A DNA stretch of 64,000 bases from Mycoplana azooxidifex. GTDB lineage: Bacteria > Pseudomonadota > Alphaproteobacteria > Rhizobiales > Rhizobiaceae. The position numbers and the translations under genes were made by a program. Shown here one piece after another: positions 8,894 through 17,074 of this stretch. The stretch covers positions 124,001-188,000 of the forward strand of contig NZ_JACIEE010000007.1 in assembly GCF_014196765.1 (NCBI RefSeq). The letters are read 5' to 3'. The notes under the pieces are model-generated. The model was given only the letters and a program-made list of their open reading frames with translations, did not search any database and was not told the DNA's origin. Every line of letters starts with the position of its first letter. Position 1 is the first letter of the stretch.

Positions 8894-9394
8894 CTATTCC
8901 TCGGCGATGAACGGCTCGTCGCTCTTCAGGAGGGCCATGTCGTTCAGCAGGTCGATCAGGTGCTCGACGCGCTCCTTGCCGTAGCGCGCCTCGATGTGAT
9001 CGTAGATCGCGCAGCTGTCGGGGGTCACGGTGTTGATGATCTCCAGCCCGGCCGGCGCGATCTTCAGGAGCACCCGGCGGCCGTCGTCCTGGTCCTTGTG
9101 GCGGGTGATGAAGCCACGCTCCTCCAGCGACTTGATCATCCGCGTCAGGCTGGGAGCCAGGATGAACGTCTTTTCCGCCACTTCCGATGCGTCGAGCACA
9201 TCGGCTTCGGCAAGGACACGGATCACGCGCCACTGCTGCTCGGTCACGTCGTACTTTACCAGCATCGGCCTGAAATGGCTCATCACCGCCTCGCGCGCCC
9301 TCAGGAGCGCGATCGGCAGCGAACGACGAGTGTTGCGCGGCAACAGATGGTCGTCTGCAACGGGATATTGGTAGGCCTGGTTCGTTTCGCTCAT
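8894..9394 (-). CDS. HpaR-like MarR-family regulator of aromatic catabolism
   Basis: Cytoplasmic MarR-type winged-helix protein of 166 residues. The N-terminal segment RSLPIALLRAREAVMSHFRP is characteristic of HpaR/HpcR, which represses homoprotocatechuate operons. The recognition region is LAPSLTRMIKSLEERGFITR and the wing is KDQDDGRRVLLKI. Here it lies downstream, on the same strand, of maiA, a fumarylacetoacetate hydrolase and hmgA, so its likely target is homogentisate catabolism, with an aromatic acid as effector. This is inferred from family and neighbourhood only. Confidence 0.82.
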   Translation of the reverse strand: MSETNQAYQYPVADDHLLPRNTRRSLPIALLRAREAVMSHFRPMLVKYDVTEQQWRVIRVLAEADVLDASEVAEKTFILAPSLTRMIKSLEERGFITRHKDQDDGRRVLLKIAPAGLEIINTVTPDSCAIYDHIEARYGKERVEHLIDLLNDMALLKSDEPFIAEE

Positions 9395-9799
9395 AGGTCG
9401 TCTATCCAGGATTTTGCGCCAAAGGGCAATCTCTTCGCCTCAAGGCGCGACAAACGGCGCGCCATAGCGTCCGGCGCGTTGTCGATCGGGCCACCAGGGT
9501 CGCGTCACGCTCCCCGACTGGAAGTCGCTTCGCAAGACGAGCAACGACAGATGTCGAGTACACGTGGGGGAAAAACGACGCCGAAATCGACGTCCGCACT
9601 GTCCGCGAAATTTGTATGATTGCGCGGAAATCACGCGCTCTGCCCCAACATAAGGAAGACGGGCCTCACTGCGGCTCTATTCGCGCCGGTTGACACTTTT
9701 GTGAACATATTCACTTCTGACCGCAGCGCGCCGCCGAAGGACCACGCAGGCGGCCGGTTTTCCGCATGTTCGAGCTGCCGGCAACAATCCTTCCACGCG
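9395..9799. other. 405-bp intergenic region, hpaR-like gene to maiA
   Basis: No convincing gene. The only marked feature is a perfect inverted repeat GTGAA-CATA-TTCAC (9701-9714), preceded by a TTGACA-like hexamer on the plus strand (9690-9695). The hpaR-like gene probably has its own promoter here, on the minus strand. Short frames across the region lack ribosome sites and protein-like composition. Confidence 0.5.
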
Positions 9800-10441
9800 C
9801 TATTGCGGCTTCACGCTGTCGGGGTGGGCCGCCTGGAACGCCGGCAGCGCGTTGCAGGCCGCGGCGATGCGGCGAATGTGGGAGAATCTGGAGAGGTCCA
9901 CGCCCCAGCGCTCGGCATTATAGACCTGCGGAACGAGGCAGAAATCCGCCATGGACGGCGTGTCGCCATGGCAGAACGTCCCGGTGCGCGGATCGTCCAG
10001 CATGCGCTCGACCGCCGACAGGCCCTCGCCGATGAACTTCCCCATCCAGTCCGTGCGCGCGGCCTCCCCTCGCCCCGTCAGCTCCATGACGTGGCCGACC
10101 ACGCCGAGATTGCAGACCGGGTGGATGTCCATGGCGATCGCATAGGCGAGCGCTCTTGTCCGCTGGCGGCCGGGCGGATCGGCCGGCAGGAAGCCGCCAG
10201 CACCACGGGTCTCGGCAAGATATTCGATGATCGAAAGCGACTGGGTCAGCATCAGCCCGTCGATCTCGAGCACTGGTACGAGACCCTGCGGATTGCGGCC
10301 CAGGTGCCCGGGCGCCTTGTGCGCGCCCGTCAGCAGATTGACGGGGACAGTGCGGTATCCGAGGTCAAGGCTGTTCAGGGCGATGCGGACGCGATAGCTC
10401 GCCGACGATCGCCAGTAGTCGTAGAGAACGATCTCATCCAT
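9800..10441 (-). CDS. maiA: Maleylacetoacetate isomerase (zeta-class GST)
   Basis: Cytoplasmic glutathione-dependent enzyme of 213 residues that isomerises 4-maleylacetoacetate to 4-fumarylacetoacetate, the second last step of tyrosine breakdown. The N-terminal thioredoxin fold carries the zeta-class signature SSASYRVRIAL (catalytic Ser, glutathione contact). NPQGLVPVLEIDG and QSLSIIEYLAE follow, then the alpha-helical C-terminal domain with CHGDTPSMADFCLVPQ. It lies 79 bp after the fumarylacetoacetate hydrolase gene on the same strand. Confidence 0.92.
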   Translation of the reverse strand: MDEIVLYDYWRSSASYRVRIALNSLDLGYRTVPVNLLTGAHKAPGHLGRNPQGLVPVLEIDGLMLTQSLSIIEYLAETRGAGGFLPADPPGRQRTRALAYAIAMDIHPVCNLGVVGHVMELTGRGEAARTDWMGKFIGEGLSAVERMLDDPRTGTFCHGDTPSMADFCLVPQVYNAERWGVDLSRFSHIRRIAAACNALPAFQAAHPDSVKPQ

Positions 10442-10520
10442 CTGCGTCTTTCCGAAAATTGCCGCCGTGGACCGCTCCGCCCCGCGCCTGCCGCGCCCGA
10501 AGCGGTCCCCCGGCGTGCCG

Positions 10521-11537
10521 TCATGCCGGTTCGGGGCGCTTCACCGTCTGCTCGATGGCACCGAAGACCGAATGTCCGGCCTTGTCCCTCATCTCGATCC
10601 GGACCGTGTCGCCGAACTTCATGAACGGGGTCTTGGGCGCTCCGGTTTCGATCGTCTCGATCGTGCGCAGCTCGGCGATGCAGGAATATCCCTGGCCCCC
10701 GTCCCAGACAGGCTTGCCGGGTCCGCCGTCCAGCTTGTTGGAGACGGTTCCCGAACCGATGACGGAGCCGGCAGCCAGCGGACGCGTCCGTGCCGCATGC
10801 GCCACGAGCTGGCCGAAGTCGAAGGTCATGTCGACGCCGGCGTCAACGCGGCCGAACGGCTTGCCGTTAAGCGACACCAGCAGCGGCAGATGCACCTTGC
10901 CACCATCCCAGGCTTCGCCCAGCTCGTCGGGCGTCACGGCCACCGGCGAAAAGGCGGAAGACGGTTTTGACTGAAAGAAGCCGAAACCCTTGGCGAGTTC
11001 GCCTGGGATGAGGCCGCGCAGCGAGACGTCGTTGACCAGCATGACGAGCCGGATTGCCGCGCGAGCCTCCTCGACGCCGGCGCCCATGGCCACGTCGTCG
11101 ACGATGACGGCAACCTCGCCTTCCATGTCGATGCCGTAGGCCTCGTCGGCCATCACGATGGGATCGCGAGGGCCGAGGAAGCTGTCCGAACCGCCCTGGT
11201 ACATCAGCGGATCGGTCCAGAAGCTTTCCGGCATCTCCGCGTTGCGCGCCTTGCGCACCAGTTCGACGTGGTTGACGTAGGCCGAGCCGTCAGCCCACTG
11301 ATAGGCCCGCGGCAGCGGCGAGGCCGCCTCGTGCTCATGGAAACGCATGGTGGGCTGCGATCCGGTCTCGATCCCCTCGGCCACGAGGGCAAGCCGGGGG
11401 CCGGCATGGGCCCAGTCGTCCAACGCCGATTGCAGCGTGCGGGCGATGTGGCCCACCTCCGAGCAGCGCGTCAGGTCCCTGGAGACGACAACCAGCCTGC
11501 CGTCGCGCGTACTGTCCTTCAATGTCGCGAGTTTCAT
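10521..11537 (-). CDS. Fumarylacetoacetate hydrolase family protein
   Basis: FAH-fold hydrolase of 338 residues. It probably cleaves fumarylacetoacetate to fumarate and acetoacetate, since maiA lies immediately downstream and hmgA upstream. Visible marks are DMEGEVAVIVDDV (metal-binding acidic cluster), KPSSAFSPVAVTPDELG, and LAAGSVIGSGTVSN (the conserved GTIGTG-like turn near the C-terminus). It is shorter than the roughly 420-residue eukaryotic-type FAH but a usual length for the bacterial family. The ATG at 11537 follows GGGAGGAAGC; an in-frame extension upstream lacks a ribosome site and runs antisense to the UPF0314 gene. Confidence 0.85.
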   Translation of the reverse strand: MKLATLKDSTRDGRLVVVSRDLTRCSEVGHIARTLQSALDDWAHAGPRLALVAEGIETGSQPTMRFHEHEAASPLPRAYQWADGSAYVNHVELVRKARNAEMPESFWTDPLMYQGGSDSFLGPRDPIVMADEAYGIDMEGEVAVIVDDVAMGAGVEEARAAIRLVMLVNDVSLRGLIPGELAKGFGFFQSKPSSAFSPVAVTPDELGEAWDGGKVHLPLLVSLNGKPFGRVDAGVDMTFDFGQLVAHAARTRPLAAGSVIGSGTVSNKLDGGPGKPVWDGGQGYSCIAELRTIETIETGAPKTPFMKFGDTVRIEMRDKAGHSVFGAIEQTVKRPEPA

Positions 11538-11643
11538 GCTTCCTCCCTTGATCTTGTCTTTGCCGGCGCCGTCGTGGCATCGTCGCGCCGATACGATTCT
11601 GTATCCTTCACCGCACTCCGAGCCAGCCAGGAAAGCCACTCGC

Positions 11644-12204
11644 TTGAACCGGACCCTCCCCAAACCGGTCGCCGTCGCCGCGGCGGCCATCGCAGCTACG
11701 GCCGTGGTCCTGCATTTGATGGGACGAATCTGGATCTGTAAATGCGGCTATGTAAAGCTCTGGCACGGCGTCGTCGTTTCCTCCGAGAATTCGCAGCACC
11801 TTTCGGACTGGTACACGCCGAGCCACATCATCCACGGCATCCTGTTCTATGCGCTGTTCACCTGGCTGATGCCGCGGGCGAGCATCGCCACGCGCCTGAC
11901 CTTCGCGCTTGTCGTTGAATGCGCCTGGGAAATCTTCGAGAACACCAGCTTCATCATCAATCGCTACCGGGAAGCGACGATCTCGCTCGACTATTTCGGC
12001 GACAGCATCATCAATTCGGCGGCCGACATCGCGGCCATGGTGATCGGCTTCTTCCTTGCAGCCCGCCTGCCGGTCTGGGCCAGCATCGCCATCATCGTCT
12101 TCTTCGAGGCACTGACGACCTATCTCATCCGTGACGGGCTCGCCCTGAACATCCTGATGCTGGTCTGGCCGCTCGAGGCGGTCAAGGCATGGCAGGGCGG
12201 CTAA
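11644..12204 (+). CDS. UPF0314 (DUF2585) membrane protein
   Basis: Predicted inner-membrane protein of 186 residues of the UPF0314/DUF2585 family, common in Rhizobiales and of unknown function. It has a first membrane segment (PVAVAAAAIAATAVVLHLMG), a conserved CKCGYVKLWHG stretch, SDWYTPSHIIHG, the ECAWEIFENTSFIINRYR motif, and further membrane helices at the end. The TTG at 11644 was chosen because AGGAAA precedes it and it begins just before the first helix; no in-frame ATG lies between it and the first helix. It sits on the strand opposite to, and between, hmgA and the FAH gene, so it interrupts the catabolic cluster. Confidence 0.82.
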   Translation: MNRTLPKPVAVAAAAIAATAVVLHLMGRIWICKCGYVKLWHGVVVSSENSQHLSDWYTPSHIIHGILFYALFTWLMPRASIATRLTFALVVECAWEIFENTSFIINRYREATISLDYFGDSIINSAADIAAMVIGFFLAARLPVWASIAIIVFFEALTTYLIRDGLALNILMLVWPLEAVKAWQGG

Positions 12205-12211
12205 AGCCCTC

Positions 12212-12247
12212 TTGGATCGCTCCCCTCCCTTGGATCGCTCCCCTCCC
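12212..12247. repeat. Perfect 18-bp tandem duplication
   Basis: TTGGATCGCTCCCCTCCC occurs twice, head to tail (12212-12229 and 12230-12247), in the gap between the ends of the UPF0314 gene and hmgA. It looks like a simple slippage duplication. Confidence 0.9.
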
Positions 12248-12290
12248 TCGACGAGGCCCGACATAAGAGCTTTGGGCGAACCGCCTGCCA

Positions 12291-13652
12291 CTACTTGACG
12301 CCGGGCGTGCCGTTGAAACGGCGCTCGAGACCGTCCCAGCATTCGATGTAGCTGTCCTGCAGCGTCTCCAGTTCTGCTGCGAATTTGGTCAGTTGCTGCG
12401 GGAAGCGGGTCTCGAACATGAAGGCCATGGTGTGGTCCAGCTTGACCGGCTTCAGTTCGACGCTCGATGCCTTGTCGAAGCCGGTGGCGTCCGGGCCGTG
12501 CGGCAGCATCATGTTGTGCAGGCTCATGCCGCCGGGAACGAAGCCCTGCTCCTTGGCGTCGTACTGCCCGTGGATCAGTCCCATGAACTCGCTCATGATG
12601 TTGCGGTGGTACCAGGGCGGACGGAAGGTGTGCTCGGCAACCAGCCAGCGCGGCGGGAAGATGACGAAGTCGATGTTCGCCGTTCCCTCCTCGCCCGATG
12701 GCGCCGTCAGCACCGTGAAGATCGACGGGTCGGGATGATCGAAGAGAATGGCGCCCACCGGCGAGTAGGTCCTCAGATCGTATTTGAACGGCGCGTAGTT
12801 GCCGTGCCAGGCGACGACATCGAGCGGCGAGTGGCCGATCTCGGTGACGTAGAACCTGCCGCACCATTTCACGTGCACCTTGCACGGCGTCTCCTTGTCC
12901 TCGAAGGCGGCGACCGGGGTCTTGAAGTCGCGCGGGTTGGCCAGGCAATTCGCGCCGATCGGCCCGCGGTCGGGAAGCATGAATTTCGCGCCGTAGTTCT
13001 CGCAGACATAGCCGCGCCAACTGTCGCCCTCACCGATGCGGGCGACCTTGAACATCATCCCGCGCGGGATCAGGCAGATCTCCAGTGGCTCGACGTCGAT
13101 GATGCCCATCTCCGTGAACACCCGGACGGCGCCCAGTTGCGGCACGACGAGCAGTTCGCCGTCGGCGTCGAAGAAATAGTCGTCGACCATGTCGGCGTTG
13201 AAGACATAGGCGTGCGCGGCCATGCCCGTCTGGGTCAGCGCGTCGCCGGCCGAGGTCATCGTGCGGATGCCCTCGATGAAATTCAGCGTCTCCGCCGGCG
13301 CGGGCAACGGGTCCCAGCGCAACTGGCCGAGCGGCAGCGAATGATCGTCCAGGCAAGGCGCCGTCTTCCAGAACGGATAGCTCGCATTGGAGAAACGGCG
13401 CGTGTGGCGGACGGAGGGGCGGATGCGGTAAAGCCAGGACCGCTCGTTCGTACCGCGCGGGGCGGTGAACGGCGAGCCGGAAAGCTGCTCGGCATAGAGG
13501 CCGTAGTTGCAGCGCTGGGGGCTGTTCTGCCCCTGCGGCAGAGCGCCGGGAAGCGACTCCGTCTCGAAGTCGTTGCCGAAGCCGGGCATGTATCTCGGTG
13601 TATTCGACGTCGTCGCGCCTTCGGCGACCGCCTCATGGGCCTTGTCCAGCAT
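12291..13652 (-). CDS. hmgA: Homogentisate 1,2-dioxygenase
   Basis: Cytoplasmic non-haem iron dioxygenase of 453 residues that opens the ring of homogentisate to maleylacetoacetate. The N-terminus [19 protein letters not shown] and the [16 protein letters not shown] segment are family signatures. The iron-ligand region is in [18 protein letters not shown] and [11 protein letters not shown]. The product passes to MaiA and then to the FAH protein, encoded downstream on the same strand. The ATG at 13652 has a strong GGAGGAGG site. A dyad (13691-13704) lies just upstream. Confidence 0.95.
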   Translation of the reverse strand: MLDKAHEAVAEGATTSNTPRYMPGFGNDFETESLPGALPQGQNSPQRCNYGLYAEQLSGSPFTAPRGTNERSWLYRIRPSVRHTRRFSNASYPFWKTAPCLDDHSLPLGQLRWDPLPAPAETLNFIEGIRTMTSAGDALTQTGMAAHAYVFNADMVDDYFFDADGELLVVPQLGAVRVFTEMGIIDVEPLEICLIPRGMMFKVARIGEGDSWRGYVCENYGAKFMLPDRGPIGANCLANPRDFKTPVAAFEDKETPCKVHVKWCGRFYVTEIGHSPLDVVAWHGNYAPFKYDLRTYSPVGAILFDHPDPSIFTVLTAPSGEEGTANIDFVIFPPRWLVAEHTFRPPWYHRNIMSEFMGLIHGQYDAKEQGFVPGGMSLHNMMLPHGPDATGFDKASSVELKPVKLDHTMAFMFETRFPQQLTKFAAELETLQDSYIECWDGLERRFNGTPGVK

Positions 13653-13690
13653 GGCGTCCACCTCCTCCGCAAACGGCCAATCCAGCATTG

Positions 13691-13725
13691 GTTACAGACG
13701 TAACTGTCGATTATGTAACTATCAA
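13691..13725 (-). promoter_or_regulatory. Dyad in the hmgA promoter region
   Basis: GTTAC-AGAC-GTAAC (13691-13704) is a perfect 5-bp inverted repeat, and a further GTAAC lies at 13715-13719. A -35-like TTGATA (minus strand, 13725-13720) precedes the dyad, so a bound regulator would cover the start-proximal promoter. The HpaR-like protein is the candidate binder. The -10 is not clear. Confidence 0.45.
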
Positions 13726-13789
13726 GCAACGTGCGCGCGCAGGTCCGGCGGCCATGCGGGAAACCTGCGATCTGCAGGCCTGCCTTGCG

Positions 13790-14308
13790 TTACTTCCAGG
13801 AAAGCTGGTCCTTCGGCAGGCGCCCGCTGGGATCGAAGACCGCAACGCGGTGCGGCAGGTCCGGTCCCCAGTTCCAGAGGACGAGGTTGCGGTCGCTTTC
13901 GTCGGCGCCGGGCGCAAAGCTCGGCACGACGATGCCGGCGACGTTGCGCGCCGCGAGACGGTCATGGACGGCCCAGGACGCCGGCCTCCTGCCCTCGGCG
14001 AGCGCCATGGCCCAGGCGCAGGCGATCTCGTCCAAGGCGACACCGGCCGACAGACGGCCCTCAGGCGTGGAGAGGTCGGCAATGTCCTCGCAATCGATGT
14101 CGTAGGAGCAGAGGACGCACGGGTCGATGCGATGGGCAAAGCCCTGGTTGGCTTCCTTTATCGCCGTCATGACACTGAGACCGAGGTAGAGCGCCGGCAC
14201 CCCGCGCGGATTGAACCGGGCGCCCCGGATCGCCGCACCCTCCCCCGATATCGGCTTGAACGACCAGCGTGGGTCATGCGCCCGATAGGCCGTACCGACA
14301 AACCTCAC
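13790..14308 (-). CDS. RES-domain toxin
   Basis: Protein of 172 residues of the RES family, NAD+-depleting toxins of type II toxin-antitoxin systems. The arginine motif is GARFNPRGVPALYLG, the conserved glutamate is in TAIKEANQGF, and the conserved serine lies in the C-terminal half (RPASWAVHDRLAARNV). The GTG start at 14308 overlaps the antitoxin stop as GTGA, so translation of the two is coupled. Length and gene order (antitoxin first) are normal for RES-Xre pairs. All three signature residues appear present, so the toxin is probably intact. Confidence 0.87.
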   Translation of the reverse strand: MRFVGTAYRAHDPRWSFKPISGEGAAIRGARFNPRGVPALYLGLSVMTAIKEANQGFAHRIDPCVLCSYDIDCEDIADLSTPEGRLSAGVALDEIACAWAMALAEGRRPASWAVHDRLAARNVAGIVVPSFAPGADESDRNLVLWNWGPDLPHRVAVFDPSGRLPKDQLSWK

Positions 14309-14694
14309 GCAAATCCACCGAGCGCGACATGGTCGAGATAGTCGCGCACGGCTGCGGCCTTGCCGTCCTTCACCAGTGCCTCGGCGGTCCGCCCGCCGAA
14401 GGCAGCGATCGGCTGTGCGCGGTACCAGGCCATGGCCTGTTCCTTGCCGCCCGCCCACTCGCTGACCCGGCTGATGATCTCCAGCATCTCGCGCAGCCGC
14501 CCTTGCGTCTTGGCACCGCGGCTGCGCTCGGCGCGGTAGAGCGTCTCGCGGGCAAGGCCCGCCGTCTCCGCCAGCTGGCTCTTCGACATGCCAAAACCGT
14601 CCGCGACCTCGTCGGCTGCGATCTTTCCGCCAGGCCCCATATAGGAGAGCACCAGCGGCGCGTTGTCCTGCCGGATCTTCACTGCCTGAACCAT
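14305..14694 (-). CDS. Xre/MbcA/ParS-type antitoxin (DUF2384)
   Basis: Protein of 129 residues. The N-terminal half has a helix-turn-helix (MSKSQLAETAGLARETLYRA). The C-terminal half is the DUF2384 toxin-binding domain (AWYRAQPIAAFGGRTAEALV, with the usual GGRT turn and a short hydrophobic end, GGFA). It should neutralise the RES protein encoded immediately downstream by filling its active site, and repress its own promoter. The start has only a weak ribosome site. Confidence 0.88.
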   Translation of the reverse strand: MVQAVKIRQDNAPLVLSYMGPGGKIAADEVADGFGMSKSQLAETAGLARETLYRAERSRGAKTQGRLREMLEIISRVSEWAGGKEQAMAWYRAQPIAAFGGRTAEALVKDGKAAAVRDYLDHVALGGFA

Positions 14695-14703
14695 GCCACC
14701 ACC

Positions 14704-14743
14704 GCCATATCAATTGCCATCTTTTCAATGCGGAATATATGGC
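14704..14743. promoter_or_regulatory. Inverted repeat upstream of the antitoxin gene
   Basis: GCCATAT (14704-14710) and ATATGGC (14737-14743) are perfect inverted arms, 26 bp apart, with an extra GCCAT at 14716-14720. They begin 10 bp upstream of the antitoxin start. This is a plausible autoregulatory operator. Confidence 0.45.
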
Positions 14744-14878
14744 ATGATGGCCCGATCCACAAGGGCGGGGGGCGCCCTCAGCATGACACCCGCAATCATC
14801 ACAAGGATGAATCGGTCGGCACCAACCGATTCAAACCTTTCATTGGACGATCGATTCGCCGTCCGCGAGACTCCTCGC

Positions 14879-15175
14879 ATGAACGAAACGACCACGCCCC
14901 CGAACGACACCATCGTCCTGCGCCGCATCGACCCGGCCCGAAACATGGCACGCTACTATGCACTCACGCTCGAGCCCACATTGTTCGGGGAGGTCGCCGT
15001 CATGCGCCACTGGGGGCGGATCGGGACCCGCGGTCGCAGCAAGTCCTGCTTTCTCGGGCCGATGGAGGCCGCCCGCACGGCACTTCGCCGCCAGGCCGAG
15101 AGGAAGAGACGCCGCGGATACGGGACGGCTGACCTCTCATCCTTTCCCTACCTGCCGGAACCGCTTTCACCGTAG
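14879..15175 (+). CDS. Stand-alone WGR-domain protein
   Basis: Protein of 98 residues made almost only of a WGR domain: IVLRRIDPARNMARYYALT, then HWGRIGTRGRSK with the name-giving Trp-Gly-Arg, then a basic helix (RRQAERKRRRGY). In PARP and MolR-type proteins the WGR domain binds nucleic acid ends. Short solo versions in rhizobia have no assigned role. The ATG at 14879 begins just before the domain; the frame stays open upstream to 14693, across the antitoxin promoter, but that part is not protein-like. It is divergent from the RES-Xre pair, and a functional link is only a possibility. Confidence 0.75.
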   Translation: MNETTTPPNDTIVLRRIDPARNMARYYALTLEPTLFGEVAVMRHWGRIGTRGRSKSCFLGPMEAARTALRRQAERKRRRGYGTADLSSFPYLPEPLSP

Positions 15176-15270
15176 TGTGACATCGGCATCGCATAACGGG
15201 CTTCCAAAAGGCGGCGTCAGCCTATAGTTGACGGCGAAACTCCGATTTTTTCGTCAGGACCGACGCCCTC

Positions 15271-16980
15271 ATGCTCGCACGCTTCTTTTCCTATTATGCT
15301 CCCTACAAGAAGCTGTTCGTGCTGGATTTCGGCTGCGCGGTCCTGGCCGGACTGCTTGAACTCGGCTTTCCGCTGGCGATCAAGTTCTTCATCGACGACC
15401 TGCTGCCCGGCCAGAACTGGGGGCTGATCCTCGGCTGCGCGGCGATCCTGCTCGGGATCTACGTCACCAATGCGGGCCTGATGGCGATCGTCACCTACTG
15501 GGGCCATGCGCTCGGCATCAGCATCGAGACCGACATGCGCCGCAGTGCCTTCGACCACCTGCAGAAACTGTCCTTCTCCTATTACGACGAGCACCAGACC
15601 GGGCACATCATCACCCATGTCACCAAGGACCTGGAGGAGGTCGGCGAGGTCGCCCACCACGGGCCGGAGGACCTGTTCATCGCCATCATGACCTTCATCG
15701 GCGCGTTTGCGCTGATGTTCATGGTGCATCCGCCGCTGGCGCTGATGACCCTCGTGATCGTTCCCTTTATGGCCTGGCTCGTCAGCCGCTACGGCGCACG
15801 CATGACGCGCAACTGGCAGCGCCTGTTCGGCCAGATCGGCGATTTCAACACGCGCGTCGCCGAGAGCGTCGGCGGCATCCGGGTGGTCAAGGCCTTCGCC
15901 AACGAAGACCACGAGCGCATGCTGTTCTCGAAGAACAACGAGAACTACCGCAGGACCAAGCTCAACGCCTATGCCTACATGACCGCCAGCATCGCGATGA
16001 GCTATCTCGGCACGCGTCTCGTGCAACTGGTCGTCATGGTGGCGGGAACCTGGTACGTCATGCAGGGGAGCCTCAGCTATGGCGGCCTCGTCAGCTTCAT
16101 TCTGCTGATCGACGTCTTCTTCCGCCCGATCGACAAGATCACCTCCGTGCTGGAGAGCTATCCGAAGGGCATAGCCGGCTTTCGCCGCTTCACCAGCCTG
16201 ATCGACACCGCACCCGACATTGCCGACAGCCCCGACGCGATTGCCGTCGAAAGCCTTTCCGGCGATATCGTCTACCGCAACGTCAGCTTCGGCTACCGTG
16301 ACGGCCGGCGCGTGCTCGATCGCCTGGACCTGACGATCCGGCAGGGCGAATCGGTCGCCTTCGTCGGCGCATCGGGCGCGGGCAAGACCACCATCTGCTC
16401 GCTGCTGCCACGCTTCTACGAGGTCGAGGACGGCAGCATCACCATCGGCGGCATCGACATCCGCAAGATGACGCAGACGTCGCTGCGCGCACAGATCGGC
16501 ATCGTCCAGCAGGACGTCTTCCTCTTCGGCGGCTCGATCCGCGACAACATCTCATACGGCAGGCTCGATGCGTCCGATGAAGAGATCATGGACGCGGTGC
16601 GGCGGGCAAGGCTCGAAGACTTGGTCGCCACGCTTCCGGAGGGCCTCGACACGGTGGTCGGCGAGCGCGGCGTGAAGCTTTCCGGCGGGCAGAAGCAGCG
16701 GCTCGCGATCGCCCGGATCTTCCTCAAGAACCCGCCGATCCTGATCCTCGACGAGGCCACGTCTGCTCTCGACACGGTGACGGAACAGGCGATCCAGCGG
16801 TCGCTGGCGGAACTGTCGAAGGGGCGCACGACGCTCATCATCGCCCATCGCCTTGCGACCATCCGCAACGCCGACCGCATCGTCGTCATCGACGAAGGCG
16901 GCATCGTCGAGCAGGGCGGCCCCCAGGAACTGCAAAGCAGCGGCGGCATCTACTCGCGCCTGCTGCGCGCGCAGTCCTAG
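15271..16980 (+). CDS. ABC exporter, fused permease and ATPase (MsbA-like)
   Basis: Inner-membrane half-transporter of 569 residues. Six membrane helices cover residues 1 to about 310 (MLARFFSYYAPYKKLFVLDF onwards, with the coupling segment LQKLSFSYYDEHQTGHII). The ATPase domain follows, with Walker A GASGAGKTT, signature LSGGQ (VKLSGGQKQRLAIARI), Walker B ILILDEATSALD and the switch histidine in LIIAHRLATI. It would act as a homodimer. The AraC regulator and TonB-dependent siderophore receptor follow on the same strand, so siderophore or xenosiderophore handling is possible. Lipid or drug export cannot be excluded. Confidence 0.88.
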   Translation: MLARFFSYYAPYKKLFVLDFGCAVLAGLLELGFPLAIKFFIDDLLPGQNWGLILGCAAILLGIYVTNAGLMAIVTYWGHALGISIETDMRRSAFDHLQKLSFSYYDEHQTGHIITHVTKDLEEVGEVAHHGPEDLFIAIMTFIGAFALMFMVHPPLALMTLVIVPFMAWLVSRYGARMTRNWQRLFGQIGDFNTRVAESVGGIRVVKAFANEDHERMLFSKNNENYRRTKLNAYAYMTASIAMSYLGTRLVQLVVMVAGTWYVMQGSLSYGGLVSFILLIDVFFRPIDKITSVLESYPKGIAGFRRFTSLIDTAPDIADSPDAIAVESLSGDIVYRNVSFGYRDGRRVLDRLDLTIRQGESVAFVGASGAGKTTICSLLPRFYEVEDGSITIGGIDIRKMTQTSLRAQIGIVQQDVFLFGGSIRDNISYGRLDASDEEIMDAVRRARLEDLVATLPEGLDTVVGERGVKLSGGQKQRLAIARIFLKNPPILILDEATSALDTVTEQAIQRSLAELSKGRTTLIIAHRLATIRNADRIVVIDEGGIVEQGGPQELQSSGGIYSRLLRAQS

Positions 16981-16998
16981 CCGGGCGGTGGCAACCGG

Positions 16999-17027
16999 TT
17001 GCAATGTCCGGTGCGCTGCGCTATCAA
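16999..17027 (+). promoter_or_regulatory. Candidate promoter of the AraC-type gene
   Basis: TTGCAA (16999-17004) and TATCAA (17022-17027) are 17 bp apart, just after the exporter stop, and end 47 bp before the AraC start. Separate transcription of the regulator is therefore likely. Confidence 0.4.
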
Positions 17028-17074
17028 AACATGACTAAAGTAGACAAGTTTTACAGCAAGGCATCCGGGGAGGC

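Noticed and set aside
14309-14728. N-terminal extension of the RES protein through the antitoxin region
   Set aside because: The overlapping frame encodes a complete Xre/DUF2384 antitoxin; the GTGA overlap gives a natural toxin start.
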